NCBI GenBank assembly: GCA_963772825.1
Contig: CAVYYX010000012.1
Span: 248,001 to 312,000 of the forward strand
DNA: 64,000 nt
Reading direction: 5' to 3'
Source of the DNA: Desertimonas sp963772825
Lineage (GTDB): Bacteria > Actinomycetota > Acidimicrobiia > Acidimicrobiales > Ilumatobacteraceae
Shown here piece after piece: positions 43,016 to 50,970 of this stretch; position 1 is the stretch's first letter; each line of letters opens with the position of its first letter. The notes below the pieces were generated by a model, which saw only the letters and a program-made list of their open reading frames with translations, was not told the DNA's origin and searched no databases. The position numbers and the translations under genes are program-made.

Positions 43016-44677
43016 ATGCTGAGAGCCGACCGGCATCGCCTGCTCACCGTGTGGTGGGCGCACTGGCCGGTCGTCGCCGCGGGGATCGTCGGCGGTGTCC
43101 CGCCCGACCGTCCCGTCATCGTGCTCGCTGCCAACCGTGTCGTCGCCTGTTCGGCGGCAGCGGCGGCGGTCGGTGTCGCAGTCGGGCAGCGCCGCCGCGT
43201 CGCCCAACAGCGCTGTCCCGAAGCGGCGCTCCTCGATCACCAACCCGATCGCGACGCCCGCGTCTTCGACACCGTGGTGCGCGCCGTCAACGAGTTGACC
43301 CCACGACTGGAGATCGTCGAGCCGGGGTGGCTGTGCATCGAAGCCCGCGGTCCGTCGCGCTACTACGGCGGCGACGTGCGCCTCGGCGAACACCTCGTCG
43401 CCACGATCGAACGGGCCATCGGCGGGCGACCGGCAGGACTGGGCATCGGCATCGCCGATGGGCGATTCGCCTCGGCGGTCGCCGCCCGACTTGCAGCGGC
43501 AACACCGAGCCACACGAAGGTGGTTGCCCCAAACGCGTCACGGCCCTTTCTTGCCGCTCAGCCCGTCGCCTGGCTCGACGAGACGGGCGAGGTCGACGCC
43601 GAGCTGGTCAGCCTGTTTGCCCGTCTCGGCCTCTCGACACTGGGCTCCGTCGCCGCCCTGCCGCGAGCCGATGTCGCCGATCGCTTCGGGCCACCCGGCG
43701 AGCTCGCCCACCGCTTGGCGTCCGGTGACGACGAACGCCTGTCAACCCCCACCGAACCGTCCGAGCAACTGCGTGCCGAGCGGGTCTTCGACGAGCCGGT
43801 CGAGCAACTGCAGCCACTCGCCTTCGTCGGCAAGCAACTCGCCGATGAGCTGATTGCCGCCTTGGAGCTCAGCGGTTCGGTGTGCACGCGACTCGTCGTC
43901 ACCGCCGAGTCCGAACACGGTGAGCGCAGCGAGCGAGTGTGGTTCCGGGCCAGAGGGTTGACGGTGGGAGCGATGGTCGAGCGAGTGCGCTGGCAGTTGG
44001 ACGGCTGGATCGCCCAGCCGGGAGCGCTGTCGGCAGGCATCGTGCTGCTGCGCCTCGACGCCGACGAGGTGCGCTTCGACGGTGGCGATCAGCTGCGCCT
44101 ATGGGGTGGCGTGTCGGCTGCGGACGAACAGGCCGTGCGCACGATCGCCCGCCTGGCCGGTCTCGCAGGCGAGGAGGCGGTGCGCGTTCCGGCGTGGCGT
44201 GGCGGGCGTCTCCCCGGCGATCGCTACCGCTGGGTGCCGGCGACCACCGCCGACCTCACCGATCCCGACGACACCGCCTCCCGGTTGCGGCCAACGGGTT
44301 TGGGCGGTGCCCAGAAGTCACGTCTCGACAGTGCCGGCGCCGGGCCCTGGCCGGGTGCCTTGCCGGCCCCCTCACCGGCGGTCGTCATCGGTGCCGACGG
44401 TGATGGTGTCCGCGCCGTCGTCGCCGACGAACACGGTGAACCCATCGTCGTCGGGGGCCGTGGCGAGCTGAGCTCGCAACCGGCGACACTGACGATCGAC
44501 GCCGGACCACCGCAGACGATCATCCGCTGGGCGGGACCATGGCCGCTCGACGAGCGCTGGTGGGACGAGCGGCACCACCGCCGTCTCGCCCGCTTCCAGA
44601 TCGTCACCGCCGACGGGTCAGCCCACCTCGTCGTCGTCGAACGCCAACGGTGGAGCATCGTGGCGTCCTACGCCTGA
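43016..44677 (+). CDS. imuB: ImuB, inactive Y-family polymerase-like protein
   Basis: About 553 residues. N-terminal LLTVWWAHWPVVAAG is the ImuB equivalent of the polymerase start, with the catalytic Asp lost, as in ImuB generally. Y-family finger and thumb-like regions (WLCIEARGPSRYYGGDVRLG, GIGIADGRFASAVAARLAA, LFARLGLSTLGSVAALPRAD) follow, then a little-finger region (RAERVFDEPVEQLQPLAFVG). ImuB is the hub that tethers DnaE2 to the beta clamp; the QLQPL stretch is not the clamp motif itself. ATG 43016 lies 2 bp after imuA. dnaE2 is 7.7 kb downstream on the same strand with its own LexA-type promoter. Confidence 0.9.
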   Translation: MLRADRHRLLTVWWAHWPVVAAGIVGGVPPDRPVIVLAANRVVACSAAAAAVGVAVGQRRRVAQQRCPEAALLDHQPDRDARVFDTVVRAVNELTPRLEIVEPGWLCIEARGPSRYYGGDVRLGEHLVATIERAIGGRPAGLGIGIADGRFASAVAARLAAATPSHTKVVAPNASRPFLAAQPVAWLDETGEVDAELVSLFARLGLSTLGSVAALPRADVADRFGPPGELAHRLASGDDERLSTPTEPSEQLRAERVFDEPVEQLQPLAFVGKQLADELIAALELSGSVCTRLVVTAESEHGERSERVWFRARGLTVGAMVERVRWQLDGWIAQPGALSAGIVLLRLDADEVRFDGGDQLRLWGGVSAADEQAVRTIARLAGLAGEEAVRVPAWRGGRLPGDRYRWVPATTADLTDPDDTASRLRPTGLGGAQKSRLDSAGAGPWPGALPAPSPAVVIGADGDGVRAVVADEHGEPIVVGGRGELSSQPATLTIDAGPPQTIIRWAGPWPLDERWWDERHHRRLARFQIVTADGSAHLVVVERQRWSIVASYA

Positions 44678-44709
44678 CCATGCCGATCCGTCGGTAGGTG
44701 CCGCCCTCC

Positions 44710-44784
44710 GATCTGGGCGCGATCCGTCTGATTCCACATCTGGGCGCGATCTGTCTGGACAGTCCGGACAGATCGCGCCCAGAT
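44710..44784. repeat. Triplicated 20-mer forming a long hairpin after imuB
   Basis: ATCTGGGCGCGATC(C/T)GTCTG occurs at 44711-44730 and 44738-44757, then inverted so that 44738-44760 pairs with 44762-44784 (23 bp with one mismatch around a single A). Either a strong terminator for imuAB with an extra arm, or a dispersed extragenic element. The remaining sequence of the 199-bp gap to nfeD holds only the nfeD promoter. Confidence 0.8.
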
Positions 44785-44863
44785 CTCGGCGACCGAGATG
44801 GCGCCGGCGAGGCGGCCCCTGCTTTGACGCCCGGGCGAGAGCAGATAACCCCGCCGGCTTCCG

Positions 44864-44869
44864 TAAGGT
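44864..44869 (+). promoter_or_regulatory. Candidate leaderless -10 box of nfeD
   Basis: TAAGGT, 7 nt before the GTG at 44877. No -35 at the right spacing; a TTGACG at 44824-44829 is too far for this box. The spacing matches the other leaderless promoters in the window. Confidence 0.5.
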
Positions 44870-44876
44870 TGCTGGC

Positions 44877-45407
44877 GTGTTCGCCAACGGGGTGCTCGAC
44901 CTCGGCATCGACATCGAGGTCTGGCCGTGGATCTGGCTCGCGATCGCCGTCGTCTTCGCCCTCGTCGAGTTGACGTTCCTCGGTGGGACGTTCGTGCTCC
45001 TGCCCTACGCCGCGTCGGCATTCATCGCGGCGATTCTGGCGTTCTACGACGTCGCCATCGAAGTGCAGTGGGCGACGTTCGTGTTCGGTGGGACGCTGCT
45101 CTTCTTCCTGATGTACCGCTGGGTACGCGGCTTCCTCGACGACCACGAGCTGCCAGGTGGCGTCGGCGCCGGCCGTCTCGTCGGGGAGAGCGGCGTCGTG
45201 ACGGTCGAGATCGAACCGCAGGACACGTCGCGCCGTGGCCGCGTCACGATCGGTGCCGAGGTCTGGGGGGCACTGAGCAAGGACGACGAGCGCGTCCCTG
45301 TGGGCACGCGCGTCCGTGTCGCTGCAGTGGTCGGGACCCGCGTCGTCGTCGAGCCGATCGGTCCGGCCGAGTCGAACCTCGAGACGAACAGAGAGGATGC
45401 ACCGTGA
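44877..45407 (+). CDS. NfeD family membrane protein
   Basis: Protein of 176 residues: two or three membrane helices (WPWIWLAIAVVFALVELTFL, then ATFVFGGTLLFFLMYRWV) followed by a C-terminal OB-fold NfeD domain (LVGESGVVTVEIEPQDTSRR, then VGTRVRVAAVVGTRVVVEPI). GTG start at 44877. The stop overlaps the next gene's GTG, the SPFH/stomatin protein; NfeD-SPFH pairs are a standard operon and are thought to organise membrane microdomains or assist protein quality control. Confidence 0.92.
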   Translation: MFANGVLDLGIDIEVWPWIWLAIAVVFALVELTFLGGTFVLLPYAASAFIAAILAFYDVAIEVQWATFVFGGTLLFFLMYRWVRGFLDDHELPGGVGAGRLVGESGVVTVEIEPQDTSRRGRVTIGAEVWGALSKDDERVPVGTRVRVAAVVGTRVVVEPIGPAESNLETNREDAP

Positions 45408-46435
45408 TCGCCATCATCATCATCGCTGCCGTAGCCCTCGTGTTGATCGCCTTCCTCGTCAACGCCGTGAAGATCGTGCGGCCGTTCCAGCGCGGGCTTG
45501 TCGAGCGACTCGGCCGCTACAAGACCACCAAGGACCCTGGCTTCAACCTGATCATGCCGTTCATCGAGACGATGCAGCTCGTCGACATGCGCGAGCAAGT
45601 CGTCGACGTGCCGCCCCAAGAGGTGATCACGTCGGACAACGTCGTCGTGTCGGTCGACGCCGTCGTCTACTACGAGGCCACCGACCCGCAGCGCTTGGTC
45701 TACAACGTCGCCGACTTCTTCACGGCGATCACCAAGCTCGCTCAGACGAACCTGCGCAACCTGATCGGCGACCTCGAGTTGGACACCGCGCTGACGTCGC
45801 GTGACCGCATCAACACGCAGCTGCGCGAGGTGCTCGACGACGCCACCGACAAGTGGGGCGTGCAGGTCGTGCGCGTCGAGATCCAGCGCATCGACCCGCC
45901 GCCCGAGGTCGTCTCGGCGATGCACGCCCAGATGCGCGCCGAGCGCGATCGCCGAGCGACGGTCACCGAGGCGCGCGGCTTCCAGGAGGCGGCGATCGCC
46001 CGCGCCGACGGCGAGAAGCAGTCCCTCGTCCTCGTCGCCGAGGGCCGCAAGCAGGCGGCGATCCTCGACGCCGAGGGAGACGCCCAAGCGATCGCCCTGC
46101 GGGCCAACGCCGACAAGACGCGGCTCCAGCTGCTCGGCGAAGGCGAGGGGGCGGCGGCGCTGGCCAGGCTGACCGGCATCAAGGAGGCCCAGACCGACAA
46201 GAACGTGCTCACCGTCGAGTACCTCGCGGCCCTCGAACGGATCGGCGACGGGCGGGCGACGAAGCTCGTGATCCCCGCCGAGTTCTCCGGTCTGCTCGGC
46301 ACGGTGGCCGCCCTCGCCGAGGCAACGCGGGCTGACGACAGCACCGACGAGGTGCGCCCGAGGGGCGGGTTACCGATCCCCGAGCAGGCCGAGCGAGTGG
46401 AAGCCGTGCCGCCGCGAGGCGGGGGAGCCCGATGA
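45404..46435 (+). CDS. SPFH/band 7 (stomatin-like) protein
   Basis: Membrane-anchored protein of about 343 residues. A single N-terminal helix (IIIIAAVALVLIAFLVNAV) is followed by the band 7 domain (VRPFQRGLVERLGRYKTTKD, VVYYEATDPQRLVYNVADFF, RDRINTQLREVLDDATDKWG) and a long Ala/Glu/Arg coiled-coil (RATVTEARGFQEAAIARADG). Ends with a Pro/Arg-rich tail. The GTG at 45404 overlaps the NfeD stop, and the product overlaps the next gene's ATG by 4 bp. Expected to form large ring assemblies in the membrane with NfeD. Confidence 0.93.
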   Translation: MIAIIIIAAVALVLIAFLVNAVKIVRPFQRGLVERLGRYKTTKDPGFNLIMPFIETMQLVDMREQVVDVPPQEVITSDNVVVSVDAVVYYEATDPQRLVYNVADFFTAITKLAQTNLRNLIGDLELDTALTSRDRINTQLREVLDDATDKWGVQVVRVEIQRIDPPPEVVSAMHAQMRAERDRRATVTEARGFQEAAIARADGEKQSLVLVAEGRKQAAILDAEGDAQAIALRANADKTRLQLLGEGEGAAALARLTGIKEAQTDKNVLTVEYLAALERIGDGRATKLVIPAEFSGLLGTVAALAEATRADDSTDEVRPRGGLPIPEQAERVEAVPPRGGGAR

Positions 46436-46924
46436 AGGTCGCCGACGCCCCGACGGCCGGTTGGTATCCGGACCCAGAGGGCGGGACGCGGCTGCGCTGG
46501 TGGGACGGTGGCGACTGGACCGACGACTATCGGGTCCGTCCGACGCTGCACGAGACGGCTGGTGTCGCTGTAGCTGCACCTGCCTCGAACTGCCACGACG
46601 ACGGGAGCGAAGCCTCGCCTGCCGGGGGCGGCCGAGGATCGGGCAATGACGCGCACCGATGCCGAGGCGATCATCTCCGAGGTCCGCAAGGTCGCCCGCA
46701 GCGAGGTCGAGCGTGCGGCCGACCTGTTCTCGGCCCGGGCCAGGGCGGCGACGCGAGAGATCCAGCCGTTGATCACGCAGTACTCGATGAAGTTCATGCG
46801 GCTGTTCAAGATCTCCTCGGTGATCCTCGTGATCGCTGTCGTCGGATGGTTCGTGTTCCAGTTCATCGTCCAGAAGAGCTTCTACGACTGGATCGGCGAC
46901 CGCATCGACAACCTCACCGACTGA
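46432..46924 (+). CDS. DUF2510 membrane protein (one frameshift near 46600)
   Basis: The N-terminus is a DUF2510 domain: AGWYPDPEGGTRLRWWDGGD followed by WTDDYRVRP, in frame with ATG 46432, which overlaps the SPFH stop by ATGA. The frame then loses sense within a linker near 46600, and the C-terminal part resumes in another frame (TDAEAIISEVRKVARSEVER, then the helix ISSVILVIAVVGWFVFQFIV) to the stop at 46924. Joined it would be about 163 residues with one C-terminal helix. A reading as two short genes, the second from ATG 46646, is possible. Third member of the NfeD/SPFH operon. Confidence 0.65.
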
Positions 46925-46981
46925 TGGCGCGTTCGCCAGCGGGTAGCCCGGTCGCACCGAACCGTCGGCTTCAATGGCGAC

Positions 46982-47872
46982 GTGCAACTCATCGAAGGAT
47001 TCATCGACCGGCCGCTGCGGACCAGCGACCTCACCGCCGTGTTCGAGGTGACGGCCGCCCAGGAGCTCGCCGACATCGGGATGGTCGAGATCGAGAAGGC
47101 CGACATCGTCGCCGATTGGCAACGTCCGAGCTTCGACCTCGCGGCCAGCTCGGTCGGCGTGTTCGACGGCGACCGGCTGGCGGGCTACGCCGAGGTGGCC
47201 GGCGATCGGGGCGAGGCACCCGTCCATCCCGACTACCGGGGTCGGGGAATCGGCACTGCCCTGGCAGGGTGGATGCAGGAGGTGGCCCGCCGCAATGGGG
47301 CCACCGAGGTGGGAATGCCGGTACCCGAGGGGTCGCCTGGTGATCGCCTGCTCGAGTCACTCGGCTATCGCATCCGCTGGACGAGCTGGGTGCTCAAGCT
47401 GCCCGAGGGCCGCACGATCCCCGAGCGGCCTGTGCCCGCTGGCTACGAGATCCGCGAGGCCAACGAGGCCGAGTACCGCGATGTCTGGACCGTCGTCGAA
47501 GACGCCTTCTTGGAGTGGTCGGTGCGCGAACGGGAGAGCTTCGACGACTTCGCTGCTTCCGTCATGGAGCGACCGGGCTTCGAGCCATGGAACCTGAGGG
47601 TCGTCGTCGACCCGTCGGGCTCGGTCGTCGGGGTGTCGTACGTGGTGCTCGGCGGTCAGGACGCATTCGTGTCGAGGCTCGCCGTGCGCAAGGACCAACG
47701 TCGTCGCGGGCTCGCCCAGGCCCTCTTGGTCGACTCCTTCGCCGAGGCTCGCCGCCACGGGGCGACGACGTCGGGCCTCTCGACCGATTCGCGCACCGGC
47801 GCCCTCGGCCTCTATGAGAACGTCGGTATGGAGACGACCTCGGTGTGGGTCAATCGGGCGATCGCCCTGTGA
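46982..47872 (+). CDS. Tandem GNAT acetyltransferase (MshD-like)
   Basis: Protein of 296 residues with two GNAT domains, the layout of mycothiol synthase MshD. The N-terminal copy has APVHPDYRGRGIGTALAGWM, and the C-terminal copy has SRLAVRKDQRRRGLAQALLV, each with the acetyl-CoA pyrophosphate loop (R/Q-x-x-G-x-G/A). GTG start at 46982. Its true acceptor is unknown; mycothiol-related acetylation is one possibility but the match is only architectural. Overlaps the convergent DUF1269-like gene by 23 bp. Confidence 0.87.
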   Translation: MQLIEGFIDRPLRTSDLTAVFEVTAAQELADIGMVEIEKADIVADWQRPSFDLAASSVGVFDGDRLAGYAEVAGDRGEAPVHPDYRGRGIGTALAGWMQEVARRNGATEVGMPVPEGSPGDRLLESLGYRIRWTSWVLKLPEGRTIPERPVPAGYEIREANEAEYRDVWTVVEDAFLEWSVRERESFDDFAASVMERPGFEPWNLRVVVDPSGSVVGVSYVVLGGQDAFVSRLAVRKDQRRRGLAQALLVDSFAEARRHGATTSGLSTDSRTGALGLYENVGMETTSVWVNRAIAL

Positions 47873-48449
47873 CCGGCTCTGGCGGCGGGAGCGATTCGCC
47901 CGTCGCTGGGTCCGGCGGGGCGAGGGGCGCCTCGCCGAGCGCTTCGCGGATCCGTGTCTGCCACTCCTGGGGCACGTTGGCGTAGACGAGGTGGGCGCCC
48001 TCGAAACGCTTGAGCTCCTCGAAGACGGCGACACGCCGCGCGTCGCCGACGAGCACGGCGACGATCGATGCACCGGGGCGGACCGCTTGGCGGAACCAGT
48101 CGACCCACTCGTCGGGGATGCCGTGGTCGACGACCTTCGCCGTGATCGCACCGCCGGCGGCGCCGACCGCCGTGCCGGCGATCCAGCCGACCGGTCCGCC
48201 GAGGATCAAGCCGAACAGCCCGGCCCAGATCGCCCCCGACGCGGCCGTCGTCGCCGGCTGCAGGTCGCGGGTCTCGCGCACGATGACGCGGCCTTCGGCG
48301 TTGCTGACGACCATCACCGCATCGCGGAGCTCGATGTCGTGGTTGGCGGCCAATCTGGTCGTCGCGGTGAGAAACTCCTGGGCGCGGAACACGTCCGGGA
48401 ACTCGATGCCGACGAGCGTGTCGTCGGCCGTGGCGGCGTCGTCGGACAT
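47850..48449 (-). CDS. DUF1269-like membrane-embedded protein
   Basis: Protein of about 199 residues with a central glycine-rich hydrophobic hairpin (GAIWAGLFGLILGGPVGWIA, then GTAVGAAGGAITAKVV) between soluble parts, like DUF1269/DUF6325 proteins. FRAQEFLTATTRLAANHDIE and ASIVAVLVGDARRVAVFEEL flank it. Function unknown. ATG 48449 sits 7 nt after TATCGT (48462-48457), a leaderless-type promoter; it is divergent from the Nudix gene by 35 bp. C-terminus Pro-rich. Confidence 0.8.
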   Translation of the reverse strand: MSDDAATADDTLVGIEFPDVFRAQEFLTATTRLAANHDIELRDAVMVVSNAEGRVIVRETRDLQPATTAASGAIWAGLFGLILGGPVGWIAGTAVGAAGGAITAKVVDHGIPDEWVDWFRQAVRPGASIVAVLVGDARRVAVFEELKRFEGAHLVYANVPQEWQTRIREALGEAPLAPPDPATGESLPPPEPVTGRSPD

Positions 48450-48456
48450 ACCGAGC

Positions 48457-48476
48457 ACGATACGAGCAGGTACCGT
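48457..48476. promoter_or_regulatory. Divergent leaderless -10 boxes
   Basis: Minus strand TATCGT (48462-48457) is 7 nt before the ATG of the DUF1269-like gene. Plus strand TACCGT (48471-48476) is 8 nt before the GTG of the Nudix gene. The two start codons are only 35 bp apart, so the promoters must overlap. Confidence 0.6.
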
Positions 48477-48484
48477 GCCGAACC

Positions 48485-49033
48485 GTGCGCGACGAGAGAA
48501 CCGAGAAGTTGCGCGGGGAAGTCGTCGCGGCAGTCTCCGAGCTGACGCCAGTCGACGACGTCGAACGTGGCGATGTCCAGCGCTTCATCGCCGAGGTGTC
48601 ACGGCTCGCCGATCCATTCGACCGCCACGCCGACCCTGTGCACGTCACGGGATCCGGTTTCGTCGTCGGCGACCGCGGCATCGTTCTGCTCCGGCACCTC
48701 GTCGTCGGCACGTGGCTGCAGCCGGGCGGACATCTCGATCCCGGCGAGACGCCTTGGGAGGCCGCTCGGCGGGAGGTCATCGAGGAGACCGGAATGGACG
48801 TGGACTTCCTCGACGGCACGCCGGAACTCGTCCACGTCAGCGTGCACGACGTCCCCAATGGACACACCCATCTCGACCTCCGCTACCTGTTCGACGGCGG
48901 AACGATGGATCCCGCTCCGCCTGCCGGGGAGAGCCAGGACGTGCACTGGTTCTCCTGGCCGGAGGCGATGGAGACTGCCGAACCGAGCCTGACGAGCATC
49001 CTCGATCACCTTCGCCAACGATTCGCGGCGTAG
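48485..49033 (+). CDS. Nudix hydrolase
   Basis: Protein of 182 residues with an intact Nudix box: GGHLDPGETPWEAARREVIE followed by ETG, matching Gx5Ex7REUxEExGU. Upstream it has a helical N-terminus (EKLRGEVVAAVSELTPVDDV). It hydrolyses a nucleoside diphosphate linked to an unknown moiety. GTG start at 48485 with a leaderless-type promoter. A GC hairpin follows at its end. No clear partner gene. Confidence 0.92.
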   Translation: MRDERTEKLRGEVVAAVSELTPVDDVERGDVQRFIAEVSRLADPFDRHADPVHVTGSGFVVGDRGIVLLRHLVVGTWLQPGGHLDPGETPWEAARREVIEETGMDVDFLDGTPELVHVSVHDVPNGHTHLDLRYLFDGGTMDPAPPAGESQDVHWFSWPEAMETAEPSLTSILDHLRQRFAA

Positions 49034-49052
49034 CGCCCCGGTCCCGGGGCGC
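49033..49052 (+). terminator. GC-rich hairpin after the Nudix gene
   Basis: GCGCCCCG (49033-49040), loop GTCC, then CGGGGCGC (49045-49052). Eight perfect GC pairs. It starts at the stop codon and ends 12 bp before the polymerase gene start, so it may reduce read-through. Confidence 0.6.
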
Positions 49053-49064
49053 GAAGATCTGGCG

Positions 49065-50033
49065 GTGGCAGCAGCCGAGGCAGAGTCCCGCGACGGGGTC
49101 AAGCTCACCAACCTCGACCAGCCGCTGTTCGGCGATGCCGGGGCGGTCAAACGAGATCTCGTCGACTACCTCGATGCCGTGTCGGACCGTTTGGTGCCGG
49201 CGTTGGCCGATCGTCCGCTGTCGGTGATCCGCGTGCAGCGCGACGAGCAGCCGTTCATGCAGAAGAACGTCCCGAAGTACACCCCCGACTGGGTCCGCAC
49301 GATCACGATGTGGGCCGAGACGTCCAAGCGCGAGGTTTCCTACGCGCTCTGCAACGATCGACGAACGTTGCTGTGGTTCGCCAACCAGCGCGCCGTCGAG
49401 TACCACCCGACGCTCGTGCGAGCCGAGCGTCTCGATCGGGTCACCCATCTCGTCCTCGATCTCGATCCGCCCGACGCCGACGACTTCCCGGCGGTCGTCG
49501 CGGTCGCCCAGCTCGTCCGCCAGGCGCTCGTCGACGTCGGGCTGCGAGGTGCCGTCAAGACGAGCGGGGCGAAGGGTCTCCATATCTTCGTCCCCGTCGA
49601 CGTCGGGGCGACGGCGATCGACGAAGCCGCGGCGGCGACCCGCGCCATCGCCGCCCGAGCCGAGCAGCTCGACCCACAGATCGCCACGACCGCGTTCATC
49701 AAGGACGATCGCGGCGGCAAGGTCTTCGTCGACTCGACGCGGGTCGGCGGGGCGACGGTCGTCGCCCCATACAGCCCCCGTGCCAGGCCGGGTGTCCCGG
49801 TGTCGTATCCACTCCGGTGGGACGACCTCGAAGCGATCCGGCCGTCAGACTTCACGATCCATTCGGCCGTCGATCATCTCGGCGACACAGATCCGTGGGC
49901 AGCGCTGATGCCGGAGCCACAACGCCTGTCGGCGGAGCTCGTCGACGAGGGTCAGGCGATCCCGGTCGGGCGGGTCCAGGCGATGCACGAGGGCAAGCGC
50001 CGGGCCCGTGCCCGACGTACCGCTAGCGACTGA
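49065..50033 (+). CDS. LigD-type polymerase/primase domain protein (PolDom)
   Basis: Archaeo-eukaryotic primase-fold polymerase of 322 residues, the stand-alone form of the LigD polymerase domain used in non-homologous end joining. Visible motifs: LTNLDQPLF near the start, HLVLDLDPPDADDF holding the catalytic Asp pair, and KTSGAKGLHIFVPV for the nucleotide-binding region, plus GGATVVAPYSPRARPGVPVS. GTG start at 49065. No ligase domain, Ku gene or nuclease domain is in the window, so it would work with partners elsewhere or in repair synthesis. Confidence 0.92.
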   Translation: MAAAEAESRDGVKLTNLDQPLFGDAGAVKRDLVDYLDAVSDRLVPALADRPLSVIRVQRDEQPFMQKNVPKYTPDWVRTITMWAETSKREVSYALCNDRRTLLWFANQRAVEYHPTLVRAERLDRVTHLVLDLDPPDADDFPAVVAVAQLVRQALVDVGLRGAVKTSGAKGLHIFVPVDVGATAIDEAAAATRAIAARAEQLDPQIATTAFIKDDRGGKVFVDSTRVGGATVVAPYSPRARPGVPVSYPLRWDDLEAIRPSDFTIHSAVDHLGDTDPWAALMPEPQRLSAELVDEGQAIPVGRVQAMHEGKRRARARRTASD

Positions 50034-50160
50034 GGCCGTCCTCCAGCGGGTACCGATCGGGCGGTCGTCTTGACGGCAAGGCGATCGCTCGTCCAGAACC
50101 TCCAGGGGGTTCATTAACCATCTTTACAAACCCTCTACCGTTTGCCACACACCTGGACGC

Positions 50161-50970
50161 CGCATCCTGCGAGGCGTCGCCGTCGCGGCGGTTCTCGGTT
50201 TCACCCTGTTCCCGGCGTTCCTGATGTTCTCGATGTCCGTCGACACTCATGCCAGCGCCGGCAAGCGCAGCCTGCTGCCGACGGACCTGACGCTGGACCA
50301 CTTCGCCTTCGTGCTCGACGAGGGCGGATTCACGACCTATCTGCGCAACTCGTTCGTGGTTGCGATCGGCACGGTGCTGATCAGCGCTCTGCTCGCCCTG
50401 CTCGCCGCCGTCGCCGTCTCTCGGTTCCGGTTCCGGTTCCGGACGAGCATGTTGGTGATGATCCTCATCGTCCAGATGGTGCCGCTGGAGGCGCTCGTCA
50501 TCCCGCTGTTCATCCAGGCTCGCAACCTCCACCTGCTCAACAGCCTGGTCGGGCTCGTCGTCGTGTACGTGGCGTTCGCCCTGCCGATCGCCATCTGGAT
50601 GCTGCGCGGTTTCGTCGCCGCCGTACCGAAGGAGATCGAGGAGGCGGCGTACGTCGACGGGGCATCGTGGTCGCGGATGTTCTGGTCGATCCTCATGCCG
50701 CTCGTCGCTCCCGGCCTCGTCGCTGTCAGCGTGTTCTCGTTCATCATCGCTTGGAACGAGTTCATCTTCGCCCTCACGTTCAACACCGAGGGCAACCCCG
50801 ACCTCTTCACCGCATCGATCGGATTGCGCCGCTTCTTCGGCGAGTACGGCAACGACTGGGGGGCGATCATGGCCGGCTCGACGCTGATCACCGTGCCGGT
50901 GATGCTGTTCTTCGTCGTCGTGCAACGGCGCATGAGCAGCGGGCTCGTCGCAGGAGCCGTGAAGGGATGA
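50161..50970 (+). CDS. Carbohydrate ABC transporter permease without a visible start codon
   Basis: Membrane permease (MalG/DasC-like) of about 269 residues from ILRGVAVAAVLGFTLFPAFL. The EAA loop is EEAAYVDGASWSRMFWSILM followed by PLVAPGLVA, which contacts the ATPase. The reading frame is open back through 50113, but no ATG, GTG or TTG is in frame in a good position; ATG 50224 would cut off the first membrane helix. Upstream is the unrelated polymerase gene and a 127-bp gap, not the usual second permease and binding protein. It overlaps the NagZ gene by ATGA. Either a short frameshift hides the start, or a deletion removed the rest of the operon. Confidence 0.75.
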   Translation, partial: RILRGVAVAAVLGFTLFPAFLMFSMSVDTHASAGKRSLLPTDLTLDHFAFVLDEGGFTTYLRNSFVVAIGTVLISALLALLAAVAVSRFRFRFRTSMLVMILIVQMVPLEALVIPLFIQARNLHLLNSLVGLVVVYVAFALPIAIWMLRGFVAAVPKEIEEAAYVDGASWSRMFWSILMPLVAPGLVAVSVFSFIIAWNEFIFALTFNTEGNPDLFTASIGLRRFFGEYGNDWGAIMAGSTLITVPVMLFFVVVQRRMSSGLVAGAVKG

